From positions 1-5,247 of the forward strand of contig DAOVGD010000054.1 in assembly GCA_030672555.1 (NCBI GenBank): a DNA stretch of 5,247 bases. Direction: 5' to 3'. Under the pieces are notes generated by a model. The model did no database searches. It was given only the letters and a program-made list of their open reading frames with translations, and was not told the DNA's origin. A program made the position numbers and the translations under genes. Numbering within the stretch: the first letter of the stretch is position 1; each line of letters starts with the position of its first letter. Below are positions 1-5,247 of this stretch, one piece after another. Source of the stretch: Desulfobacterales bacterium (GTDB lineage Bacteria; Desulfobacterota; Desulfobacteria; Desulfobacterales; C00003106).

Positions 1-679
1 TGGCAAAGTCTTTCATATAGCATGCAGCCACAGCAGCATTGAATTGGAGATGGGGATCGGATGGCGCAACCTTGATCGCTTTGAGGTATTCATTCAGCGC
101 ATCTTCGTATCGACCCATTTTTCTGAAGGCTATCCCCAGCCGATTGAAAATGTGAATAGAATTCGGATCAAGGATCTGCGCATCCCTAAAAACCATCTCC
201 GCGTCTTCATAGAGCTCTTTGTTTAGATATCGTTCGCCGATGTTCAAACGAATGGCCTGGTTGTCCGGATTGGAAATCAAAATAGAGTCAAAGAGATCCC
301 GGGCTTCGTCGAGTTCCCCCCCATCTAAAAATGCCTGGGCCCTTTGCATTATCTCTTCACGCTGTTCTTCTGAATATTCCTGATTGGCTGCGACAAGAGA
401 ATTCAGAAAATCGTACATCCTCTGATTGTCTCCTTCAACAAAGGAAACCGGCCCAAAGTTGCTCTTAAACTCGTCCGATGTGGTGAAATCCGTGACTGTT
501 TTAAATATCTTTTCATCGATCAATTCTGTGTTTCTTTCGCTAAATTCGTGGGCAAGCCTCTGTTTAAGGGCATAGACCAAACCCCGTAGACGTCGCTCAA
601 TAGGCGCGTCTTTATCGCGGACGTCCCCCAATTTCTTAGTTATCAGCCCAACAATGGCAAAGTCTGGAGTCCTATCCAT
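1..679 (-). CDS. Tetratricopeptide repeat (TPR) protein, 3' end cut off by the window edge
   Basis: The minus-strand frame is open from an ATG at 679-677 to the left edge, giving 226 residues with the C-terminus missing. Residues 1-100 are charged, with no signal peptide or membrane segment, and match no family I recognise, so the protein is probably cytoplasmic. From about residue 108 there are TPR units in register: roughly 108-141 (GGELDEARDLF), 142-175 (KELYEDAEMVF, ending LDPNS), 176-209 (LGIAFRKMGRYEDALNEYLKAI, ending APSDP), and a fourth beginning at 210 (FNAAVAACYMK). TPRs form helical scaffolds for protein binding, and no catalytic domain is visible in this part. The start is preceded by a weak purine stretch (GGTAAGAG). 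An in-frame TAA lies upstream, leaving only a GTG four codons earlier as an alternative start. It begins 36 bp after the stop of the DUF2914-like gene, so co-transcription is likely. The partner and function are unknown. Confidence 0.85.
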   Translation of the reverse strand, partial: MDRTPDFAIVGLITKKLGDVRDKDAPIERRLRGLVYALKQRLAHEFSERNTELIDEKIFKTVTDFTTSDEFKSNFGPVSFVEGDNQRMYDFLNSLVAANQEYSEEQREEIMQRAQAFLDGGELDEARDLFDSILISNPDNQAIRLNIGERYLNKELYEDAEMVFRDAQILDPNSIHIFNRLGIAFRKMGRYEDALNEYLKAIKVAPSDPHLQFNAAVAACYMKDFA

Positions 680-715
680 ATCTCTTACCACGATCTGAGG
701 TTATATAAACTTTTC

Positions 716-1225
716 CTATCGCTTGCTCACCACAGCAAACTCAACAGTTGGAATAAGCTTCTCTCCATTTTCATCAACAACATCCACAGCCCATTTCCCA
801 CAGTGCAGAGGCTCTCCAATATTCTTTGTGGACCAGGTTCTAAACCCGTCACTTTTACGTATCTTCAATTTCACCACGGCGTTCACGGACTCATCAAGGC
901 CTATTTTCTCAATCATGGAAGGAACCTTTTTGGCCATGTGAAGTTCTCTCTCTTCATCAGACCAATGGGAGAATTGAGGCTTGGTCTCCGTGCCGTAAAA
1001 TGAATAAATATGCCGAATAAAGCCGTCGCAAGGGCTTTTTACCTTGACCCAAAAGTATATCTTTTTAATTTCATCGTTCACCACAAGCCTATCTGTGACC
1101 GGAAAACTACATTCGCGCTCATCGATTTGATAACAAAGCTGCCACTCTTCAATGGTGATATCAGATGCCATACAGACAGACGCCCCCCCCAAAAACAGAC
1201 ATAGTAGAAAAACAAGCTTTTTCAT
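716..1225 (-). CDS. Exported DUF2914-domain protein (small periplasmic protein, function unknown)
   Basis: This is a 169-residue protein with a Sec signal peptide: n-region KK, a hydrophobic core over residues 4-17, and likely cleavage near residues 20-21 (CMAS/D). The cysteine at 18 is in a poor lipobox (ASVC), so I favour a soluble periplasmic product over a lipoprotein. The C-terminal part, about residues 105-166, resembles DUF2914: alternating hydrophobic strands, then FRTWSTK (128-134), CGKWAVDVVDENGEKL (142-157) and a final VEFAVV strand. DUF2914 is a short beta-rich domain of unknown function. Cysteines 31, 39, 66 and 142 remain in the mature protein and could form two disulfides. The start is supported by GAGG at 1237-1234, eight bases upstream of the ATG, and by the signal peptide. 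The signal-peptide codons contain a run of eight G (plus-strand C, 1183-1190). The next gene downstream encodes the TPR protein, and the two look like an operon. Confidence 0.85.
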   Translation of the reverse strand: MKKLVFLLCLFLGGASVCMASDITIEEWQLCYQIDERECSFPVTDRLVVNDEIKKIYFWVKVKSPCDGFIRHIYSFYGTETKPQFSHWSDEERELHMAKKVPSMIEKIGLDESVNAVVKLKIRKSDGFRTWSTKNIGEPLHCGKWAVDVVDENGEKLIPTVEFAVVSKR

Positions 1226-1259
1226 TTTGTACGCCTCATGACCTGAAGTTACTTAATTT

Positions 1260-1309
1260 GTAACTACTCAGGTTGTTAGGTTCACGGTACTGTGAACCTA
1301 AGTAGTTAC
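1260..1309. repeat. 50-bp palindromic element 1 (hairpin with an 8-nt bulge)
   Basis: Outer arms GTAACTACT (1260-1268) and AGTAGTTAC (1301-1309) are perfect inverted repeats. Inner arms TAGGTTCAC (1277-1285) and GTGAACCTA (1292-1300) are also perfect, around a 6-nt loop. The right arm is continuous, while the left arm carries an extra CAGGTTGT (1269-1276), which looks like a near-duplicate of the following TAGGTTCA. CTTAATTT (1252-1259) and CTTAACTT (1310-1317) abut the ends and match at 7 of 8 positions, as expected for an old target-site duplication. The end word matches that of element 2 at 1384-1466. No coding capacity is present. A non-autonomous MITE- or REP-like element is inferred. 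Confidence 0.7.
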
Positions 1310-1315
1310 CTTAAC

Positions 1316-1345
1316 TTTATATATACCCCATTGTATTTACGTCAA
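1316..1345 (-). promoter_or_regulatory. Candidate sigma-70 promoter for the DUF2914-TPR gene pair
   Basis: On the minus strand, TTGACG (1345-1340) is followed after 18 bases by TATAAA (1321-1316). A 16-base spacer to TATATA is also possible. Initiation would fall near 1309, at the outer end of palindromic element 1, so the transcript would begin with that hairpin in a leader of about 84 nt. This is sequence match only. Confidence 0.5.
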
Positions 1346-1383
1346 GAGATTTATTGCCGATTCGATCAAGAAGCCTGTTTTTG

Positions 1384-1466
1384 TAACTATTCAGCCACGA
1401 ATGAACACGAATTTACACTAATTTTTTATTCGAGTCCATTTGTGTCAATTCGTGGCTGAATAGTTA
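1384..1466. repeat. 83-bp palindromic element 2 overlapping the 3' end of mnmG
   Basis: TAACTATTCAGCCACGAAT (1384-1402) and its exact reverse complement (1448-1466) form 19-bp perfect terminal inverted repeats. Pairing continues imperfectly inward (AACACGAAT-like against ATTTGTGT-like words), so the whole 83 bp can fold into one long hairpin. TGTTTTT occurs on both sides, at 1376-1382 and 1467-1473, consistent with a target-site duplication, though it is low-complexity. The end word TAACTAYTCAG is shared with element 1. The right arm is translated as the last residues of MnmG. It is probably not the mnmG terminator, because on the minus strand the hairpin is followed by CAAAAACAGG rather than a T-run. 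There is no internal ORF, so any transposition would have needed an enzyme in trans. Confidence 0.8.
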
Positions 1467-3328
1467 TGTTTTTTTAAAAATATTTGAAGGATAGAAATCG
1501 CAGCAGGTGTAATACCTGAGATTCTGGACGCCTGGCCTATGGACGTAGGACGGATGGCAGCGAGCTTCTCCTTTACCTCATTTGAAAGACCCGGCGCTTT
1601 GGAATAGTCGAAATCTTCCGGAATTATAGCATGTTCCAGTTTCTTGAAACGTTCCACCTGCTCTGCCTGCCGTTTTATGTATCCGTCGTATTTGATCTGT
1701 ATTTCCACTTGCTCTGCCACAGATTTTTCAACCTCGGCCATCCTCTGTTCGAAAACTTCCAGGCAAGACAAGTTAACACCCGGACGTTTTAAAAGGTCTG
1801 CCAGCAAAATCGGCTGATTCAAAGGATGAAGCCCCAACGCATGAAGTTTCTCATTAATGGCCAGGGTAGGCGTAAGCTGGATGTTAGAAAGGAAATTCAA
1901 AAGCTGTTCGATCGCTTCCTTTTTGTGTTGATACCGATGATAGGCACGATCGGAAACAAGTCCCAAAGAGTATCCTAACTCCCGTAAACGTAGATCCGCA
2001 TTGTCCTCCCTGAGAAGGAGTCTGTATTCCGCTCGCGATGTAAACATCCTGTATGGCTCCATGGTACCCTTTGTAACCAGATCATCAATCAACACACCGA
2101 TGTATGCCTGAGCCCGGTCGAGGACCACCGGAGAGTCCCCCGTAATATATCGCACTGCATTGATCCCTGCCATCAATCCCTGGGCTGCGGCTTCTTCATA
2201 ACCTGAAGTGCCGTTAATCTGACCCGCAAAAAAGAGGCCTCGGATCAGTTTAGTCTCTAAGGTCGGGGTCAACTGCGTCGGATCCGCGTAATCGTATTCG
2301 ATCGCGTACCCTGGCCGGACAATCTCCACCTTTTCCAGACCTTCTATGGATCGAAGCATTTGCAACTGTATATCCACAGGAAGGCTGGTCGGCACACCAT
2401 TAGGGTAAATTTCAGTGGTGCTGAGTCCCATAGGTTCCAAAAAGATCTGGTGCCGGGGCTTTTCAGGGAATCTCACGACCTTGTCTTCAATAGAGGGACA
2501 ATATCGCGCCCCCACCCCTTCGATCACACCGGCAAAAAGCGGGGAACGATCAAGGCCGCTCCGGATGATCTCGTGAGTTTGTTCGTTCGTGTAAGTGATG
2601 TAGCATGGTATCTGTTTCTGAGAAATTGATTCGGTGTCAAATGAAAACGGGATAGGAGGCTCATCCCCGTATTGTGGGGTCAATTTGGAAAAATTAATAG
2701 TTCTCCCGTCAAGACGAGGCGTTGTACCTGTTTTTAACCGTCCCATGCGAAAACCTAACTTTTTCAGATTCTCCGAAAGCTTAATAGATGGCGGGTCCCC
2801 CATTCGGCCCGAGGAAAAATTCTTCAGACCGATATGAATCAGCCCCTGCAAAAAGGTACCTGTAGTCAGAATTACTGTCCGGCCCGGATAATGCTCACCA
2901 ATACTGGTTACAACACCTTTGACGGCTCCGTCCTCCACAATCAGCTCATCAACAACACCCTGTTTGATATCAAGGTTGTCCTGATTTTCTAATATCTGCT
3001 TCATGCGGAGGCGGTACTGTTCCTTGTCGGCCTGTGCCCTGGAAGACTGCACTGCAGGCCCTTTTTTTGTATTGAGCCGCCGGAACTGGATACCGGTGGC
3101 ATCAATATTCTTGGCCATCTCCCCCCCAAGGGCATCGATCTCTCGAACAAGATGTCCCTTTGCAAGACCGCCTACCGCCGGATTACAAGACATTTCGCCT
3201 ATGTGATCCGCGTTGATCGTTATCACCAGCGTTTTGCACCCGAGCCTGGCGGCAGCCAAAGCTGCTTCGCAACCTGCATGGCCGGCTCCGACTACAATAA
3301 CGTCATATGATTTAGAATAGATGTTCAT
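1445..3328 (-). CDS. mnmG: tRNA uridine-5-carboxymethylaminomethyl(34) synthesis enzyme MnmG (GidA)
   Basis: This FAD-dependent cytosolic enzyme works with the GTPase MnmE to build the (carboxymethyl)aminomethyl group at C5 of wobble uridine 34 in certain tRNAs. At 627 residues it is full length. Visible signatures are the FAD-binding GAGHAGCEA (14-22); CNPAVGGLAKGHLVREIDALGG (48-69) with the conserved cysteine C48; TGTTPRLDG (200-208); GARYCPSIEDKVVRF (273-287) with the second conserved cysteine C277, where many homologues have Pro instead of Ala274; AGQINGTSGYEEAAAQGLMAGINA (368-391); and the C-terminal helical domain, with YDGYIKRQ (547-554) and APGLSNEV (578-585), which binds tRNA and MnmE. 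An in-frame TGA two codons upstream fixes the ATG, yet no Shine-Dalgarno is visible and a repeat tract reaches the start codon. The last residues (N622-N627) and the stop are encoded by palindromic element 2. MnmE is not in the window. Confidence 0.98.
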   Translation of the reverse strand: MNIYSKSYDVIVVGAGHAGCEAALAAARLGCKTLVITINADHIGEMSCNPAVGGLAKGHLVREIDALGGEMAKNIDATGIQFRRLNTKKGPAVQSSRAQADKEQYRLRMKQILENQDNLDIKQGVVDELIVEDGAVKGVVTSIGEHYPGRTVILTTGTFLQGLIHIGLKNFSSGRMGDPPSIKLSENLKKLGFRMGRLKTGTTPRLDGRTINFSKLTPQYGDEPPIPFSFDTESISQKQIPCYITYTNEQTHEIIRSGLDRSPLFAGVIEGVGARYCPSIEDKVVRFPEKPRHQIFLEPMGLSTTEIYPNGVPTSLPVDIQLQMLRSIEGLEKVEIVRPGYAIEYDYADPTQLTPTLETKLIRGLFFAGQINGTSGYEEAAAQGLMAGINAVRYITGDSPVVLDRAQAYIGVLIDDLVTKGTMEPYRMFTSRAEYRLLLREDNADLRLRELGYSLGLVSDRAYHRYQHKKEAIEQLLNFLSNIQLTPTLAINEKLHALGLHPLNQPILLADLLKRPGVNLSCLEVFEQRMAEVEKSVAEQVEIQIKYDGYIKRQAEQVERFKKLEHAIIPEDFDYSKAPGLSNEVKEKLAAIRPTSIGQASRISGITPAAISILQIFLKKHNYSATN

Positions 3329-3393
3329 TTGTCATCTGTCATTGATAAATGCCAAATGATCAATGTTAAATGATAAACGCCCTCTGCCCTCTG
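3329..3393. repeat. Degenerate short-word repeat tract abutting the mnmG start codon
   Basis: Words built from GTCAT, GATAAATG and AAATGAT recur with small changes from 3329 to about 3377, followed by a perfect tandem GCCCTCT (3379-3385 and 3386-3392). Read in the mnmG direction, the tract ends ATGACAG-ATGACAA-ATG, and the last ATG is the mnmG start, so CAT words sit at exact 7-base steps (3326, 3333, 3340). CATTGAT (3340-3346) and ATCAATG (3359-3365) also form a small inverted repeat. The tract occupies the place where the mnmG ribosome binding site should be. Its origin and function are unknown. It looks like the low-complexity intergenic words dispersed in some environmental bacterial genomes. 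Confidence 0.6.
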
Positions 3394-3421
3394 TCATAAC
3401 AACAAGTGTCTCTTTTGGCAA
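3393..3421 (-). promoter_or_regulatory. Candidate sigma-70 promoter for mnmG
   Basis: On the minus strand, TTGCCA (3421-3416) and TATGAC (3398-3393) are separated by 17 bases, matching consensus at 5 of 6 and 4 of 6 positions. Transcription would begin near 3386, giving a leader of roughly 58 nt made entirely of the short-word repeat tract. Sequence match only. Confidence 0.4.
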
Positions 3422-3470
3422 CTCCGTAACCGCCTTGAATGGTATGTTTTCATGGGGTAAGGGATAAGAT

Positions 3471-3499
3471 TTGACACAGCATCTTTAGTTTGTTAAAAG
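3471..3499 (+). promoter_or_regulatory. Candidate sigma-70 promoter for the amidase gene
   Basis: A perfect -35 TTGACA (3471-3476) is followed after 17 bases by TAAAAG (3494-3499), 4 of 6 matches to the -10 consensus. The start point would lie near 3506, about 40 nt before the ATG. A weaker alternative -10 is TATTAT near 3530, without a clear -35. Confidence 0.45.
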
Positions 3500-3523
3500 G
3501 ACTAACAAAAGGGGCCCTTTAAC
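3492..3523. repeat. Imperfect inverted repeat overlapping the amidase promoter -10
   Basis: GTTAAAAGG (3492-3500) and CCCTTTAAC (3515-3523) are inverted repeats with one mismatch in nine, separated by 14 bases. An inner GGGCCC (3512-3517) is itself palindromic. Lying across the -10 and presumed start of transcription, this could be an operator or a leader hairpin. No regulator can be named, and chance symmetry is possible. Confidence 0.3.
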
Positions 3524-3546
3524 CGCTCTATTATATTGTAAATCAG

Positions 3547-5244
3547 ATGTATCCAAACCGCAAGAAAACTATCCCATTACTTTGTTCTGCCACGCTCGCA
3601 TTCTTTCTGATTTCCACTTTTGCGGGATCTGCCAGCGCGAGAAAACTCGACGATGCCTATTTCAGTGCAATACATGCCTATAATAAACTCCTCAAATCTC
3701 CGAAGCAGAAAAAATATCGTCAGCCCTGGATCAATATCATAACTAAGTTCCAAAAAGTTTATAAAAGAAGCCCGAAAGGACGCTGGGCGGATAACGCTCT
3801 TTTCAGGACAGGACGCGCGTACCGGGAACTTTATAGATATTCCGGGAGAACAAGTGACATCCAAAAATCGATAGATTATTACAACCGCATGATAAAGCTC
3901 TTCCCCACCTCGGTCCTGGCGGATGACGCGCTTTTCGACCTGGCGGAAATTGCATTAACAGTTCAAAATAAAAGAGAAACCGCTCTAAAGTATTACAAAC
4001 GTATATTAACACGCTATCCAAAAAGTGACCACCGGGCAAAGGCAAAGGTTGCTATCTCAAAGTTTTCTCCTCCCAGGTCAAAGTACAAAAAGAATAACTA
4101 CAAGAAGCCAAAACAGAACACACCTCTTATCAATGTAAAGCAATTGCGTTTTTGGTCAAATCCGACCTATACCCGTGTAGTCATCGACGCAGAAGACGAG
4201 ATATCTTATTCTTATCGCCTCCTTAGAAAAGACCCCTCTATTCACAAGCCACAGCGTCTTTATATCGATTTGAATCATACTAAGATCGGCCACAGGCTTT
4301 CCACTGTGGTACCGATCCGGGATGATCTTCTTAAAGAAGCCCGTGTAGCCCAGAATACACCTACATCGGTCCGCATTGTCCTGGATATCAATACAATTGA
4401 TACATTCAAGATATTCTCTTTACAGAATCCGTTTCGAATCGTAGTCGATGTAAATGGCAAAGGAACTATTACCGCCCAAAAGACAGCCCCGCTTCCAGCC
4501 AGGTCCTTAGCTAAACAGTTGGCGCTCAGGGTCAAAAGGATTGTTATCGATCCAGGACATGGGGGAAAAGATTGCGGCGCCCCAGGCTATTACAAGGGAG
4601 TCTTTGAAAAGGACATAACACTGCAGGTTGCAAAAAAGTTGGGGAAAAGAATAAAAAAAGAGTTGGGCTGCGAGGTCTTCTATACCAGAACCTCTGATAA
4701 GTTCTTACCGCTTGAGGAAAGAACAGCTATTGCCAACACTAAAAACGCGGACCTTTTTATATCGATACATGCCAATGCAAGCAAAAAACGATACGCATAC
4801 GGCATAGAGACCTATTTTTTAAATCTGGCTACCGACAACGATGCCATTATGGTGGCAGCGCGTGAAAACGCCACCTCTGCCAAGAGCATAAGTGACCTGG
4901 AAATAATTTTAAATGATCTTATGCGATATTCGAAGATCAATGAATCAAGCCACCTGGCTGCATGTATACAGAATGGACTCATAAAGGACTTGAAACCGAA
5001 ATACAGCAAAATCAAAGACCTTGGCGTAAAACAGGCCCCTTTTTATGTGTTGTTGGGTGCAAAGATGCCTTCTATTCTGGTTGAACTCGGATTCATAAGC
5101 CACAAAACAGAGTGTAGACGTCTGGCAAACTCCAAGTACCAGGATCGTCTCGTCAGCGGGATCATCAAGGGTGTAAAACGTTACATGAAGGACATTAAAC
5201 CGTCGGTCATGATGGCAGATACCGCCCCGCCAATAGGAGGTTAG
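3547..5244 (+). CDS. Exported N-acetylmuramoyl-L-alanine amidase (TPR-like, AMIN and Amidase_3 domains)
   Basis: This zinc hydrolase cleaves the amide bond between N-acetylmuramic acid and L-alanine in peptidoglycan, acting in the periplasm in cell separation and wall remodelling. Domains over 565 residues: signal peptide 1-31 (RKK, hydrophobic core 9-27, AxA cleavage after A31); TPR-like helices about 35-172 (LFRTGRAYRELY, ALFDLAEIAL, ALKYYKRILTRYP); a lysine-rich linker 173-193; an AMIN domain about 194-305, a fold that localises AmiC-type amidases by binding peptidoglycan or septal components; and Amidase_3 about 329-547. Expected zinc ligands are H338 (DPGHGG), E354 (GVFEKD) and H408 (SIHAN), and the catalytic glutamate is E513 (LVELGF), so it should be active. 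An in-frame TAA eight codons upstream fixes the ATG, but no Shine-Dalgarno precedes it. It is divergent from mnmG and probably heads an operon continuing off the right edge. I give no symbol because the amiA/B/C assignment is not certain. Confidence 0.95.
   Translation: MYPNRKKTIPLLCSATLAFFLISTFAGSASARKLDDAYFSAIHAYNKLLKSPKQKKYRQPWINIITKFQKVYKRSPKGRWADNALFRTGRAYRELYRYSGRTSDIQKSIDYYNRMIKLFPTSVLADDALFDLAEIALTVQNKRETALKYYKRILTRYPKSDHRAKAKVAISKFSPPRSKYKKNNYKKPKQNTPLINVKQLRFWSNPTYTRVVIDAEDEISYSYRLLRKDPSIHKPQRLYIDLNHTKIGHRLSTVVPIRDDLLKEARVAQNTPTSVRIVLDINTIDTFKIFSLQNPFRIVVDVNGKGTITAQKTAPLPARSLAKQLALRVKRIVIDPGHGGKDCGAPGYYKGVFEKDITLQVAKKLGKRIKKELGCEVFYTRTSDKFLPLEERTAIANTKNADLFISIHANASKKRYAYGIETYFLNLATDNDAIMVAARENATSAKSISDLEIILNDLMRYSKINESSHLAACIQNGLIKDLKPKYSKIKDLGVKQAPFYVLLGAKMPSILVELGFISHKTECRRLANSKYQDRLVSGIIKGVKRYMKDIKPSVMMADTAPPIGG
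5235..5240 (+). promoter_or_regulatory. Strong Shine-Dalgarno at the amidase stop, for a gene beyond the window
   Basis: AGGAGG at 5235-5240 lies inside the last amidase codons (Ile-Gly-Gly-stop). A start codon at or just after 5248 would be about seven bases downstream, the usual spacing. This implies a tightly coupled plus-strand gene in the same operon. Only three bases follow the stop, so the gene cannot be identified. Confidence 0.6.
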
Positions 5245-5247
5245 TCC

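Noticed and set aside
44..226. Plus-strand 60-codon ORF opposite the TPR gene
   Set aside because: It is a shadow: the minus strand gives a continuous frame with clear TPR periodicity over the same bases, and no ribosome binding site or family resemblance is seen in the plus frame.
1222..1239. Five-codon ORF (MRRTK) overlapping the DUF2914 start as ATGA, and a similar one (MTDDK, 3325-3342) at the mnmG start
   Set aside because: The start of the first is part of the GAGG ribosome binding site itself, and the second lies in repeat words without a ribosome binding site. Both are best explained by chance AAATGA context.
1226..1444. Possible tRNA, small RNA or riboswitch in the gap between mnmG and the DUF2914 gene
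   Set aside because: No cloverleaf or conserved riboswitch core is seen. The visible secondary structure is fully explained by the two palindromic elements.
1384..1475. A hairpin followed by a T7 run on the plus strand, resembling an intrinsic terminator
   Set aside because: No plus-strand gene lies upstream, and the T-run encodes the Lys-Lys of mnmG on the other strand. In the mnmG direction the hairpin lacks a U-tract, so I do not call a terminator.
2360..3206. Several plus-strand ORFs of 67-89 codons opposite mnmG
   Set aside because: They are antisense to highly conserved MnmG motifs and have no recognisable protein features.
3329..3393. Possible CRISPR array
   Set aside because: The units are only 7-8 bases, degenerate and without spacers of constant length. 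They are low-complexity repeat words.
3577..5015. Minus-strand ORFs of 67-95 codons opposite the amidase gene
   Set aside because: They are shadows of a continuous plus-strand gene with intact catalytic motifs.

Overview
The window carries four protein genes and two repeat-rich intergenic gaps. Three genes lie on the minus strand (a TPR protein cut by the left edge, a secreted DUF2914-type protein, and mnmG) and one on the plus strand (a secreted N-acetylmuramoyl-L-alanine amidase). Export signals, a TPR-AMIN-Amidase_3 cell-wall hydrolase and 'wordy' intergenic repeats suggest a Gram-negative bacterium, most likely a Desulfobacterota (former Deltaproteobacteria) lineage. That placement is an impression from gene style and was not tested.

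Layout: 1-679 (-) is the 5' part of a TPR protein gene. 716-1225 (-) encodes a small exported DUF2914-like protein 36 bp upstream of it, and the two probably form one operon read from a promoter near 1316-1345. The 219-bp gap 1226-1444 holds two palindromic elements whose ends share the word TAACTAYTCAG. The second runs into the 3' end of mnmG (1445-3328, -). The 218-bp gap 3329-3546 separates divergent mnmG and the amidase gene (3547-5244, +). Its mnmG-proximal part is a degenerate repeat tract reaching the mnmG start codon, followed by candidate promoters for both directions. The amidase gene ends in a strong Shine-Dalgarno sequence that must serve a gene just beyond the right edge.

mnmG serves tRNA wobble modification and the amidase serves peptidoglycan remodelling, so adjacency does not imply a shared pathway. 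I see no defence system, mobile-element transposase, CRISPR array or RNA gene. The most interesting signal is small. An 83-bp palindromic element (1384-1466), flanked by a 7-bp direct repeat, appears to have inserted into the last codons of mnmG. It now supplies the stop codon and the last six residues. Removing the element and one flanking copy restores an ordinary-looking MnmG C-terminus ending in Lys-Lys-Gln-Ala-Ser-stop.
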